A DNA stretch of 64,000 bases from Nymphaea colorata (lineage: Eukaryota > Streptophyta > Magnoliopsida > Nymphaeales > Nymphaeaceae): assembly GCF_008831285.2 (NCBI RefSeq), contig NC_045145.1, positions 18,288,802-18,352,801 of the forward strand. Reading direction: 5' to 3'. Shown here in pieces: positions 40,805 through 53,453 of the stretch (position 1 is the stretch's first letter; every line of letters starts with the position of its first letter). The position numbers were made by a program, and so were the translations under genes. The notes beneath the pieces were generated by a model. It had not been told where the DNA came from and did no database searches. It was given only the letters and a program-made list of their open reading frames with translations.

Positions 40805-43800
40805 TCAGAAAACATGTCCATTGCCTCCCTTCCAGCTAAGAAACTCATTAATTTTTACCAGTGCCTGCCCAAAAAAAAAAAAAAAAACATCAGCACAGCA
40901 CATAAGCAAGAAAAAAAAAGAGCAATATTGGCTAGCAGATTGTATGGAGCAGCTGACATTACACCATGGAATTGAAAATGAAAAGCGACAAACCTCAATG
41001 GCAATTGTTGTTGGTGTGAGAGCCGATACATCTTCAAGCCCTAGCTTGTAAGCAATATCTGGAAACAAGAGAAAACTGGCACATGTTGAAGAAAACTGGC
41101 ACAAGTCTCAGCATATCAAAGGAAGTGAACGAAAAAGCTCTGCAGAAGATACTAACAGTCTAAAGAAATGCAACGGGATTGACGACTGAGACTTCCCAAG
41201 TCAGACACGCATATGACTAAGCCTGTGGCCAGCATAGGAGTAAACCAAGAGATTTTCTAAATCAACAGGCTCACATGGATTTAGCCCAATATACTAGGAT
41301 GGATTAACACCGATTCTGAACTTCTACTAGAATATTGCTCCAAATCTTAAACACTTATTGGTGTTACATGGCAGTAAATTTTCGTTCTCACTAATGTAAG
41401 TTAAAGCTTCAATCAAGTCCATATAGAAACAACATGCCCCTTCCACTGGGGGCTAACACTAGCTTGTTCATCCCCCAGTTTTTTAAGTTCCCAAGCCACA
41501 CAGCAACGACTGGCATAATGCCATGAAGCTATGATATCCATGTACGAGGGATTGGCTAACCACTTCTGGAAAGTGCAAACAGTAAGCACATTGATAAGGG
41601 TCAACTGCACTGGCAACATGGTTGGCAATACAGAAAGTAGAAACTAGCTTTAATTGTGTATACTGAAACAATGAGGATGCATGAAAGATGTAATAACAGT
41701 TTGCAGCTTCGTAAAATGGCAGCAACTTGTATACTGTAAAGGCAGTATATGCATCTAAAACGAAGTAGGTAGCAATAAGCACACATAAAATGCTTTCAAG
41801 CACATACCCTCAAGTGAAACTGTTGCATCAGAATTAGCATAAGCATCTGCTCTCTCTTCAGAAAGTGCAGACAACCGTAGAAAAGCCTGAAAAGTAGTGT
41901 CAACAAGGATATTACAAGGTGATATATTAACAACATACATACTTAGAGGAATTACAGATGGATCATACACCAGAGAGATTCAGACACCTTTTTTATGTGG
42001 CTTTCCATGTGTTTCACTTAATAGAACCTTACACATACAATTGTATAATTACTTTGGTAGAAAAAATGTTAAACTAGACAATTTTCATCAACGTTGTAAA
42101 TATCGTTATTGGGCGAGCAAATATATAAAAGTTACGTATATTGTCTTGTCTCACCCTATGTTTTATTTTAATAAAAAAATTCAAAATATTTTAAATCAAT
42201 TCAGAAATAAAAAATGAAAGAACAAAAATTCATATCGGCCCTGGATCATGTTTGCAAGGGCTAATCCACTTCTACACAAGCGATTGATAACATTGATTTT
42301 CATGCTTATACTTGTACTTTGAAAGAGGAAAAAAAACTTGTCATGCCAAAAGCTTGATGGAAAACAATCGAGTTCTTCTATAAATTAGTTAGAACTAAAG
42401 CATGGTTCAGAACAGTGTTCGGATTAAATCAGAAACATGTTGAAGTAAAATTTTTCAGGTGCCTGATCTATCTGGAATAAAAACCGTCTGGGAGTCATAG
42501 CCAACCTTTGTGTATGCATCTCCAGGTTCATGATGCAAAAGAGGCCGTGAATGTGTCCCCACTGCAGCAATCCTCCTAGCTAGAGCTTCCAAAGGCACGT
42601 CTAGCCAGACAGTGACACCTCGTTTCATATATTTCCTGATAAAGCATTGCTAGAAAATGTGATAATTTCTCCATTCTCAAAAAAGAAAAAAAACCAACAG
42701 ATGTGTTGAGATGCAGGAAGCATTACCAATTGATTGGCCGGATGACAGCACCACCACCAGTTGCCACAACAAGTCGATGCATTGTAGACAAGTCTTTCAG
42801 AACCTTAGTCTGATTATCTTAGTGAATCAGAAATTCATGTTCAAGAATATTGACAAAACAATGTTGATATCATATGCTTAGAATATATGAGAACAATCAA
42901 CAGTAGTCACACAAAAAAAAAATCTCATGGCTCCATATATATTGCTGACCAAAAGACATTGGTACCTCGGTTCTCAAATGCATTCATCATAGTTGTACAA
43001 ACTTCACTGAGCATATAAATATAGTATTTCAGTATCCTAAATTTTTCTCTCCCCAGAACTTCCAAACAGTCCACGATTAAGATGACGTCTATTACAACAG
43101 AAACAAAAGAGTGCTCCTTAGCAATTAGCATACATCTGATGGGAGCTGAACATAAAAGAGATACAATTCACATTAAAATGCCTTGACATTCTCTAGTGTT
43201 GAAACCATTAACTTAATCATGCTCCATAAAAACCTTCATCAGTAGTACCCTTACTCCACCAGGTGTAGTAAGTTGCCCAGTATATCTGGTATCAGAACCA
43301 ATACACCCTTTATCCCTGTTTTTACAGTGGTTAATTGCGTCCATAGCCATGTTCAACAAAGAACAAAAATATTTTAATATCTAACATCACATGGATTGGG
43401 GGATACAACCATTTTTAGTAGGTCTCTAATATAGATTTATATAAGGAGATACAGAGGAGAAGTAAAAATGAAGTACCATTGTGATATTTCATCAAACAGC
43501 AAACAAAATCACCCAACTTGATCATGCACCACAAATAGACTTGATCAACCTTTTTCATTTGTTACTCAATAGTTACAGGTCCCCACGGTGGTATTCCTTT
43601 TTCCTTTTTCCTCATTTGGTCCCATGGTAGTGGGAAACTACCAGGTTTTCTGGATGCATTGGATTTCCTGATCCAAAGAGATGCATGTTTACCATGACAT
43701 ATTCTGGTTGCCCCTTGGTTAAAACTCCCAGCTATCCCGGACATGCCCATCAAGAAGAATTCATACCCTTGGCCTTGTAGTAAAGAGCGATAATTGGCTC

Positions 43801-46800
43801 CAGATTTACTTTAGCATGTGTTCATTAAGTCAACCCATATAGCCAGGTAAGAGGAGCCCTTGTGGGAAGTAAAGTTCATTGATTTTATTATGAACATTGA
43901 CGGTTTCATTGAATCTGACCCAATTCATTGTTTATTATGTCCCCTCATCTTATCCTCCATTTATCAAACATGCATAGAAAGAACTATCTTATGCCTTCTA
44001 ACAACTAATGCTCTAAAAACTCAAAAGTATACTTTATCACAATATGTTGTACAAGATGTATCATATTATCATACTTTAGAGTTTAGAGTCTTAGAACAAT
44101 ATGAGCACAACCCTGTATTGGCTTATTAAGTTTCACATCATATCAGCACGTCGCTGCCCAATGAACACATGCCTTGCATGGTATTGCTGAATTTCTTTTA
44201 ATGGTATGATGCCAAAAATTATGTGCATGACTACTTATGGAGGATATTGTTAATTTCCATGGGACATTTCAGCTCCAGCTTCTCTCTCTCAGACTCGACC
44301 CCTTTTCCACACATATCTTAATGCATTCGAAGATCAAACCAAACCAAAATTGTATCTTATAACAAGGTCTGTGCCCAAAGGATTTGTGCACTAATCACTG
44401 TCTGCCTCATCGATGTAATCTCAGGCATTGGTTTCTGAAAAGCTTAGTATATCCTAAAGTACAGTGATCATTCTGTTGTAAATGATGAATCGAGCTCCTT
44501 AACCAATTCAATGTTTAGTTGCACTTCATCTTTTTCATGCATTGCACAATCTAATATTTACCTTTCAAGTTCTTCCTAGGGTAAACGACTACTTATCGTT
44601 TCATATCCCCATTTAACTTTGCAATGGTCAAACTGAAGGAACAACATGCTCTTTGAGCTGTAATCTGAAATTATGTTCCTTCCTAAAATACAACGTGAGA
44701 AGCACGACACTTCCAAATCTCTGATAGCAATCTGCAAATCAAGTAATTCTGCCCAAACTAAATGCACATCAAAGAAAAAATATGTAAATCCAAGACTGCA
44801 AGCAGAACGCTTCATTAGAAGAATGAGACCAGAAAATGGAGAAGTGAATTCTCATGGAAAATCCAGTTTGGAAAAGATAATAGGTCTTCAAATCTGTCAA
44901 GGGAAAAGAAGGCAAAGAGCAGAAGGGCCAAAAAACCTCATTCTCTCTAAAGAACTGTTCACTATACTCCTTAAATATTTGAGCAACCGAAACTCCACCT
45001 ACAGCCTCCTCTACCAATTTGTCACTGCAGACAAACAAAGTAGAATCCCTCTATTTACTCATGTATCAAGAAAGAAAGCCACATTGAAAATGGAACAAAG
45101 AAAAGCATGCTGCAGTCAATCCCATTATGTGTTCCAGTCATACCTGTCAAAAAAGTAATAGCCTAGTGCTTCAGACAAAATTTTTCCCACAGTAGTTTTA
45201 CCAGATCCCATCATTCCTGTAAAAGGTGTTAGCAATGTCTTCAATATTGGCCATAAGATATGTAAATGATATGGGGCTTAATATCTGATATGCTGTTCCT
45301 TATAGCTTTAATTATTCACAAAATTCAGGCATTTTGACAGTTACGGAAAGGATTACTAACCTACAAGAAATATGCAGTTCCCATTTAAATATGGGATAAC
45401 CTCTTGAGCTTTGTCCTGGAAATAAATTTATAATGCTCATGATTTGTAAAATCCAAACAATGTAACCATAACCATAAGAGAACCAAAAGCAAATAAAGAA
45501 TCAACAATTAAGTAAAAAAATTATAAATTCTCAATTGATATGACGATATTACCTTCAAAATCAAGGCCTCGTCATCAGGAGACCTAAAGTTCTTTGCTTT
45601 CAATTCACAAGGCACTGTCACCAAGTAAACAAAAGACAGCAATTATGCAAAAGAGAACATTGTGAAAAAAATTCAAGTGGAGGATAACAAATGGTATGGA
45701 TGGGACCACAGCTTCAAAATTTTGCAGGGAATCAAAGAGCTGGCTCAAAATCTTCTCACTGAATAGCCTTGATCCAAAGGGGACCTAAAGGACAAAGGAG
45801 ATGGGGAAGATGTTTTTGAATGATTAAAAGCTTCTTGGTTTGTTAGTAGATCTGAATGTCAGCATGTGGATAAGGAATGCAACTTAGTTGCATGTAGCTG
45901 ATCAACATTTTATTCTTTAGCAGGAAACAGAGTCTCGAAGAAAAAACTCTGGACTATTTTCCCAACAGTATAGCCCACTAGATCCAATGGCATGATTATG
46001 ATAAGCTTCTACTGATATTAGATAAGTTGCCTCTAAGTCTCAATTCCTCCATCATGGAAAGCATGTTTCTGAGACTAAGTATTCTCCATGAGAATTAAAC
46101 TTCTGGTCAGGTCATTTATACAATTAAAGAAATGTTTTTCATGTAACAACCAAGAAAGTCACCATAACGGTATAAGAGCTATTGCTGGATCTGGAAATGA
46201 TCCACATAGTCTACTACATCTAGTGTTTTGGGGGTGGGTGGGGGGGGCGCGGGCTGTTGACATTATCGTCTTGTTTAAAGTTAGCTGACAATGTTGGACT
46301 TGACCGATGGCAACCCTTCTTTCTTTTATTCTTCTTCTTGTGCAGGTTAAGTCTGGTGCAAGTTAACATGGTGCTAGGGCACATGGCATGTGACTGTTAA
46401 GGTGTGCTGTCCCAAGGGATCTACTCATCATTTTAGGTCAAGAAATATTTTTTTCCACCTTTCTGACACTTTTTCCTAGAAATTCTGTTCTATTCAAGAT
46501 CCATCTTGATTCCAATGTCTTCCATTCTTTTCTCAATTTTCTGATACGTTCGTCCTTGAAAACTTTCAGTGCAGCAAAAGGAGGCATGTGCAAGAAGGAT
46601 GAGGGTTTCTCCTCACTCCCAACATGTCAACCACTTGGTTTGTAGGGATGTAAACTTGGTGTCTTTACAGACCCCTTTGTGCTACTAAGCTGGTGAGAGC
46701 TGAGCTTAGTTGCAAAGAAAAACATCTCAAAGTTTCCAAGAAAATAACCCAGTGCAAGATATGTTCTTTGATTTTCAGAAGAAAGTTCTTCAAGATCCAA

Positions 46801-48386
46801 ACATTGAATGATTATGAGCTCGTAATTTCTATATTCTCATGAAATAAAAACGCCTCAGTTCTCAAATGATTTTCTGACTTGAAAGAGTTCTCTTGCAAAA
46901 CATTGTTTATGGAATGGCTGAAAGAAAAAACAGGCACGTATTTGAGACCACTAGATCTCTTCTTTTTGCTACTAATGTTCCAAAGAGCTATTGAGCTGAT
47001 GAAGTTTGTAGGGCATTTTATCAAATAAATCATACGCCATCAGAAGTTTTAAGTGAAATGTCTCCTTATGAGAAACTATATGGACATAAGCCAAACTTGA
47101 AACTACAACATGATGAAAGTGTTCAGATGCACTTGCCTTGTCTTCATACCAAAGCAATTGAGAGATAAGCTTTCACCTAAAGCTGCAAAGTGTTGTTTCT
47201 TGGCATTCTCAAAAGATAAAAAGGGCTAGAAATGCTATCATTCAATTGGGAGAAAAATGTGGGTTTCAATGCCTGTAATCTTTCACAGGCATGAGGCCAT
47301 GCTTTGTGGAAGCAAATGAAAAGATAAAGAATAGTGATGTAGATCTATCCTTTCTAATGACATATTCCTAAGAAAGCGGAAATGAAGAGAAAGAAAAGCA
47401 GTTAGAAAGTGGAAGAGAAAATTCCCCTGATGACTCTGGAAAAGAAAATAACATCAGTGCAGTTATCACAGAAGAGAAAAAAGGACCATTCGTATTCCAT
47501 TTCTGATCTAATTCTTTCTGCTGTTTTTGAACCTCCAATTCAAAGAGAGAATTCCTTCCCATCCCTTTCTCACATTACTCATTTACCTCCACAGGTACAT
47601 CGCTGTTCAAGAGTCTCAATTCCTCCTTGCTTTTTTTCTCTTAAACATCGTGCTTATCTCACTTTCTCCATCAGTCTCATATGCACACACACTTTATGGC
47701 TTTGAGGGGGTGTCTGACAGCATGAAAATAGTTCAATGCAACTTTCTTGCAGTTGAAACATCTCTAAAAAAATAGTTGGACCCCTCCAAGCTGACTTCTT
47801 TTTTGAAAAACTTAGGAGAAATTTCGATGCTTCATTTGAAAATTTTTTGCTGATCATACGCCTCCTAAAGGCGTGTGGTACTCCATAGGTAAGTTAGGTT
47901 AAGAGAAGTTTAACCTGAATTACTTGAGGATAAGATTGGCCTCCTCTTTTGAGGGGACCGTTCTTCCCCATTTTAAGGGAGACATGTTTTAGGGTGAAAA
48001 TCATCACACGTTTAATTGAGTGATTTAGACACAAGCACATTGCAGCTTTACCCACGTAAAAAGTTTTCTTACTTTCAAATATGCGATCAAGAAAAAAATA
48101 CATATATTAAGTAATAAACCCTGTATACAATAGCACGAACAATCAACAACGGTTAAGAACAACTTTGCGCTTCTAACTCCAATATCCAAGAACGCCCTTC
48201 TTAAGCACCTCCTAGTTATGTATCTCTTCCTGCCTCATATGACCCTCAAAACACAAAAAAACCCCAGTTTCCTTTCTGGCATTGCTTCTCTGTTCTGCCT
48301 TTGATGCCCTTGTTTATCAAAATGGAAATACACCAACAGTCTTCACGGAGAAATACCATTAATAATAATACAAATGAAAATTAATA

Positions 48387-48444
<58 letters not shown>

Positions 48445-48915
48445 TGTTGGCGTCGTTGTTACAACAACAGCCAATACGGGAAGCAACCGATCAAACTCCA
48501 GCCTAAAGCATCAATGCAGACCATACACCGCACTAACCACCGGAAAGGTAGAAAATAAAGGAAACAACAATGACGCTTTTTTCCAGAAAGCAACGAACTG
48601 AGATTTGACAAACATCGGAATGGTACTGGCAAACAAAAAAAGAAAAATGCATCAGCCATTATTTGAAGTCACATACATCTCAGGGTTGAGTTGGGTACCT
48701 GCAGGATCCTTATAGGAACAAAAGCACTTGATGGGTGAGGCAGCCTTCGATTTGCAAGCCGCAGTCTTCAACAATAGGTCGCGCGATGGAGCGACTCCCA
48801 CGCCCTTCCTCTCCGGCCAGCTCTGCAAGAGGAGTGAACCCTGCACCTTGGTCTTCCTTTTCTCGAAACAGAGCCCTCCACAAGCGTGCAGACATAATGC
48901 ACCATAATTCTCCAT
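40805..48915 (-). CDS. SKL1: shikimate kinase-like protein 1, plastid
   Basis: Ten exons on the minus strand, all phases consistent: 48915-48699, 45614-45553, 45415-45361, 45216-45144, 45024-44937, 42809-42727, 42635-42506, 41886-41808, 41058-40994, 40864-40805, giving 303 aa. The first ~75 residues are a plausible plastid transit region. The kinase fold shows Walker [10 protein letters not shown] (112-120), DSD (135-137), FFREN with Arg162, the glycine triplet GGG (183-185) and lid SRPLL with Arg223. The C-terminal [11 protein letters not shown] and overall order match SKL1 from memory. In Arabidopsis SKL1 is required for chloroplast biogenesis and is reported to lack shikimate kinase activity. 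A bona fide shikimate kinase is the alternative. The first exon is the least certain, because it rests on splice phase and a transit-like sequence. Confidence 0.85.
42810..44936 (-). other. SKL1 intron 5 (2.1 kb)
   Basis: Lies between the FFRENE exon and the TKVLKDLS exon. AT-rich, with short open frames on both strands (43,860-44,129 plus; 43,753-43,562 minus) that carry no recognisable motif. Confidence 0.6.
46990..47340 (+). mobile_element. Ty1-copia integrase fragment in SKL1 intron 1, antisense to the gene
   Basis: Broken frames read [20 protein letters not shown] (~47,038-47,098), [20 protein letters not shown] (~47,168-47,228) and [21 protein letters not shown] to ~47,310. These match the C-terminal integrase region of copia polyproteins. 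In-frame stops and shifts show it is dead. The surrounding 46,240-47,800 may belong to the same insertion. Confidence 0.8.
48387..48443. repeat. palindromic (TAA)n(TTA)n microsatellite
   Basis: About eight TAA/AAT units run directly into about eleven ATT units, making a long self-complementary tract inside SKL1 intron 1. Confidence 0.9.
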
Positions 48916-49560
48916 GAAGCCCCACCTTTTCCAATCAAACGATCAACTACCAACGACTCAAGAGCGCCGAAAAAAAACTCCCGCCCTTGAGTAAATGCGA
49001 TTCGAGAATCCAAAACTCCGATGCCCACTTAGTAATTCTTCCCAGATTCGACAAAAATGCAACCACTGTTGAAGGGTATTGCCCGACCAACCCCAATGCC
49101 CAACAAAAAAGAAAAAACAGAACCCCAGAAACAACCAGGAAGAGGATTCCAGCCACCAACAAGAAAAAAAAACACAGACCAAGTAAAAGTGAACCTTTTC
49201 GGTTACGAAACACACTCGATCCAAAAAGCACCAGAAAAAGATGACCAAAAGCATGGATATTCTGCCGCAACAATGCTGGCCGTGGACAAGATGACTTGCA
49301 GATGACTAATGTTGATGCGGAATATGGTACATCACCAACGAGATAAAGAGGAGGTTTCCCCTCCACACGTGGTGACCAGATGTTAGTGATATTAAAAATG
49401 GAAAACCTTACTAAATTTCTTTCCTTAGGATGGTGTGAAGGGTTCAATGTCGTCGAAAAGAAGAAGCACAGATGTACCAAAAATGAGGAGGAAGTGGGTA
49501 GGTGTGCTGGGTAACTTTGGTTTGAAGAACCAGGTAAAAGGTCCTTAATTAATGTCAAGA
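48916..49560 (-). promoter_or_regulatory. SKL1 upstream region
   Basis: Positions immediately 5' of the predicted SKL1 ATG. It is rich in A on the plus strand (T on the gene strand). A 203-aa open frame on the minus strand (49,558-48,947) looks low-complexity and is more likely 5' UTR/promoter than coding. No clear TATA box. Confidence 0.35.
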
Positions 49561-50066
49561 ACGGCCTGCTTTTGACGCGTCACCTCTTCTTCGGCGTCCG
49601 TTTCTTACCTATCACACCGCCATTGACCGGTCTTTTAACGAACCCAACAAATGTTACTGCGCTGATAAACTGCCAACTGACGTTTTTACTCTCATGCATT
49701 ATGTTCCAGAATTCAAAAGCTGTCCATTCTCCAGGGTGAGACAAGTCCCGTAATTTTGTGAAGAAAAGAAATTTCTAAAATTTCCAATAAATAGCACCTT
49801 TTCTAAAGAATATAATACGATTTAAAAAACAATAATAATGTTACCTCGCAATTTTTTGAGATATAATATTACCATAAAAGTTTCTGCAGTCCATTGCTTC
49901 CACACAATTGTTTCTGCTGAATGCACATTAGTGGACCTAGTCCGAGGGGCAGTGCCACGTATAGCCGACCCCTTGACCTGCCAACACTTCAAGGTGAGAA
50001 GAAGAGTTAATTTGCAGATCAAACCTGTTGGAGGATTCATTCTCTGCTCGTAGTGTAAGTGGTCAT
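49561..50066. other. intergenic, unassigned
   Basis: No recognisable gene. A short balanced-GC segment at 49,890-50,050 is open in both directions but has no motif. Confidence 0.4.
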
Positions 50067-50408
50067 GGGTTGATCAAAGTACAGTTATCAGTTTGATTAT
50101 TGCAAATAGTGGTAAGTATTATTCTCTGAGTTTAAGAGAGTAATGGTGGGTTGATCAAAGTACAGTTATCAGTTTGATTATTGCAAATAGTGGTAAGTAT
50201 TATTCTCTGAGTTTAAGAGAGTAATGGTAAGTTCACTCAAGTTCGAAAGCAGCCTTAAATTAGTATAAATTGAATGAGTATTATTCTCGAGTTTAAAAGA
50301 GTAATTGTAAGTTCACTCAAGTTCAAAAGCAGCCTTAAATTAAATGAGTATTATTCTCGAGTTTAAAAGAGTAATTGTAAGTTCATTCAAGTTCTAAAGC
50401 AGCCTGAA
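50067..50408. repeat. tandem repeats with 81-bp and 70-bp periods
   Basis: GGGTTGATCAAAGTACAGTT starts two 81-bp units at 50,067 and 50,148. The tail of the unit (TATTATTCTC...GAGTAAT...AAGTTCA...AAAGCAGCCT) then continues as units starting GAGTATTATTCTCGA at 50,276 and 50,346. Confidence 0.85.
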
Positions 50409-51036
50409 GAGAGAAGCACTTCGACTTTTTTGAAGTAACTCCTCCTATAATTTGAACTTTAGAATGAACCCCTATCTATGTTGGGTAGATCAAAACTGGG
50501 TCTGCACAGTGAGAAGGGTTTAACAGTCCGGATACGAGCCTGCCCTGTGCCTAGGCTGGGCGACCCAACTCCGAGATGGCCGGAAGCACAGAATATACTT
50601 TAATGCATAAGGAAAAAGAAAAGTCATTCTTATGATAAAAAAATATACTTTTACTGTTTTGAATATATTTTAACAAATTTTATTTTTTTTAATTGTTCTT
50701 ATATATTTTTCATTTTCTAAAATTTATTTTCTGTCGATTCAATAACCTGAAGCGCCAATCTGAGCTAAGTGGCTCTCTTTTGCCTGATTGTTAAGCAGCC
50801 GCTGCTATATATTCTTTCTTCTAATGAGATACCATCATCTCGGAGCTGATTAAGGTATATATATATATTAATTACTTAAGATTATTTTAAGGTAACTCCA
50901 CACTGAGTTACCGCTTCACATTCTACATCACTTCGTTTTCTCTTGGGTGCTTACAGGTTGTTGGTGTCTGGGGATGTGAGAAGGTCACCTACTACTCAAA
51001 CCTTTTCAAGGGTTTAGTTGGGTATTGATGGACACA

Positions 51037-51039
<3 letters not shown>
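50409..51039. other. intergenic, unassigned
   Basis: AT-rich, with no gene or element I recognise. Confidence 0.4.

Positions 51040-51100
<61 letters not shown>
51040..51100. repeat. (CT)n(AT)n compound microsatellite
   Basis: (CT) to 51,070, then (AT) to 51,100. Confidence 0.95.
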
Positions 51101-51102
<2 letters not shown>

Positions 51103-51176
51103 TTCATTTTGTATTCCATCCAATCATGATCACCCGTGAACGTGATTAAACACACCACCTGGTGCAAGAAGGAGAC

Positions 51177-51183
<7 letters not shown>

Positions 51184-51260
<77 letters not shown>
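51184..51260. repeat. (CT)n(AT)n(GT)n compound microsatellite
   Basis: Same order and orientation as the tract at 51,040-51,100, only ~85 bp away: CT to 51,230, AT to 51,254, then a few GT. Confidence 0.95.
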
Positions 51261-51261
<1 letters not shown>

Positions 51262-51399
51262 ATAGTTCAACAACATGGTTTAGAAGGACCACATTATTGC
51301 AAGGTTGTCGGCAGGATTATGAATTGACACATGATAGTTTGGCCCCCGACAATGAGCCTCTGACCATTTGTCATCTCTCTAGCACTTGGGATCAAGGGA

Positions 51400-52080
51400 A
51401 AAGTTGAGGGGGGCCATGGACCCCCACTAATTTTTTTTTTTTTTAAATCCAATTTAGCTCACTTGAAAATTTTGAAACATTATCTCTCAGCCCCTATCAA
51501 AATATTATAATTGGGATTTCAGTTATTGCTCAATTTTAGGTGCATTTTAGAAAAAATTCCAAGTAATTCTTCCTTTACAAGATGATCATGTTCTCTAGCT
51601 AGCAAGAGAAGCATAAAAGGAAAGCATGTGGGATGTCGAACGATGACTGAGGGGTTTGTCCTTTGAAATTAGACTTTGATTGAATAACTTTGGCTTCATC
51701 ATAAAAAACAAGATAATTAGCACACGATGTGAAAGTTCCACAAAGTCCAGTTAGCATAATAAAGAAGCCTGACGATGTGCATGTGCACATACAAAAAGAG
51801 ATCATCACAGGCATCGCAAAAAAGGTCAATTTAACTTTGGAGGAGGTTTGTTGGTTTTGATTCTTCCAAGTTCAATAACGATACCATGTTGCAGTTGTGT
51901 GGTTATGCTCAAAGATCTTGACAAAGATATTGGGTAGTGGCTCTGAGCTCTATCCTTTTCTCAAAGGAGATTATGTAGTTAGGGAATTAAAACAAAAAAT
52001 AAATCACTATTAATGTTTCTGTTTTAATTCTTATCATAAATCTCCATGCCATAACCGTAGCTAGGATTAGGGAAATCTTG
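51400..52080. other. intergenic with a dispersed-repeat end
   Basis: GGGGGGCCATGGACCCCCACTAA followed by poly-T at 51,412-51,444 resembles a dispersed-repeat end (compare 62,140-62,180). The rest is unassigned. Confidence 0.35.
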
Positions 52081-52089
52081 AGTGGCGGT

Positions 52090-52449
52090 CTATAAAACCC
52101 AGCTTTTATTCATCTAACGGTTGATCGTTGGGTAATCAACCTGCGGCTCTTAGAAGCAAACCCTCAAATCAAGTTCTCTCTTACTTCTTCCTTTTCTCTT
52201 TTATTTTGTCACAGGTGCTGCTGTTGAGTTGTGGCTGAAGAATCGCTGAAGTTTCCACTGCTTTAGTACTACTCTGTTCCATCAAAAGATCCATCTGAAC
52301 CCACAACACACAACAAAAGGAGAGATAGAATAATAGGGAAACAAATGGTGAGTTTTGGGGATTTTACGGGTGTGCTTCAAGGAGCTAAATGCTCATGCGT
52401 TGATATCTCCAAGTTCTATTGTGCAAAAAGGAGATGTTGGATTAAATAA
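52090..52449 (+). other. possible small transcription unit
   Basis: TATAAAA-like sequence at ~52,091 is followed by a pyrimidine tract and TTTGTCACAG (a possible 3' splice site at ~52,215), then ATG at 52,345 with a 34-codon frame ending at 52,449. ATGGTGAGT also has the look of an exon end, so the real coding part could continue elsewhere. I recognise no product. Confidence 0.2.
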
Positions 52450-53453
52450 CCGGCTATCTTGGATTCATGTATGCGTAGGCTTAGCAGTGACAGGCTAGTG
52501 AGAGATTATTTTTCAGTTCTTATTGCATTCCCACATATCGGTGCCTCCGTATTTGCAGCACAGATAGTTGACGCAACGAAAGATTCAAGCAAAGACCAAC
52601 AAACGTCCTGCACCAACCCTCCTCGAAGATTATCTGTAACTGATTTACCAAAGTTGTAAATAACAGATTTACAGGCCTTCTCTTTCACTTTGGGTCTAGC
52701 AATTTGCCACAACCCAACAGAAATTTCTCTTTCTCTCTCTCTCGTATGTTAACTTGTGCATTTTGAGTTGTGTAGTTAGTTTTGTCTCTGATGTATGTTT
52801 TTCCGGATATACCAATTTCTATATAACTAGAAACATATGCACACCTTGAAAAAAAAAAAAAGATTATCTCGGTAGAATCCTTCGGAAACTCATCTGGAAA
52901 ACGTGACAAGAAATCAAGCAAAAATCAGTTCTAGATCGAAAAATCAAAATTCCGTCCAAGTACCAATTTTACTAACGTAAATTGGTAAATGGTAACTTGA
53001 TAATTGGCATAAGAGATGATGTTGATTTGAAATGACTCGGGGAGAAGTACTTGGTCCTAAAGTCCTAGCTTGTCACCTTTCGCATTCACTTTTTACCACG
53101 CTTACAACCCGTGATATTCAAGATGTGATAGGAGTCGGTGATTCAACGTGTGATCGAAAGAAATTTAGTGCCACGCTTTCAATAATTTTAAAATGTCAAG
53201 AACGGGAACAATGAATGCAAGCATGCAAGGAGATAGTTTAATTATTTTATAATTAAATGATAAGCAACCCAATTGTGAATTACATACACACATGCATCAC
53301 AGAGCTCCACTAAGGCAGTGCAATATGTGGTTGCCACTAGCTAAATTTACTGTTGTAGCACTCTATTTATTATGTTGTAGCTCTTGTTTGTTATTATAAA
53401 GAATATTTTAAGAAAGAAAGCCACTGACAAGCTGGGATCACTAAACTCTACCA
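52450..53453. other. intergenic, unassigned
   Basis: A 66-codon open frame at 52,459-52,659 and a short (CT)n at ~52,730 are the only features. No family is recognised. Confidence 0.4.

Larger units (their letters stand above)
45615..48698 (-). other. SKL1 intron 1 (3.1 kb)
   Basis: Large first intron. It contains a copia fragment (listed separately), GT/G-rich sequence at 46,229-46,252 and the palindromic (TAA)n(TTA)n tract at 48,387-48,443. No second gene is supported. Confidence 0.65.

Noticed and set aside
44673-45158. 161-codon plus-strand open frame
   Set aside because: Antisense to SKL1 exons 4-5 and the intron between them.
48947-49558. 203-codon minus-strand open frame upstream of SKL1
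   Set aside because: Hydrophobic, low-complexity translation of a T-rich promoter region with no recognisable motif.
50067-50408. CRISPR-like regular repeats
   Set aside because: Head-to-tail tandem repeats without spacers in a plant nuclear genome.
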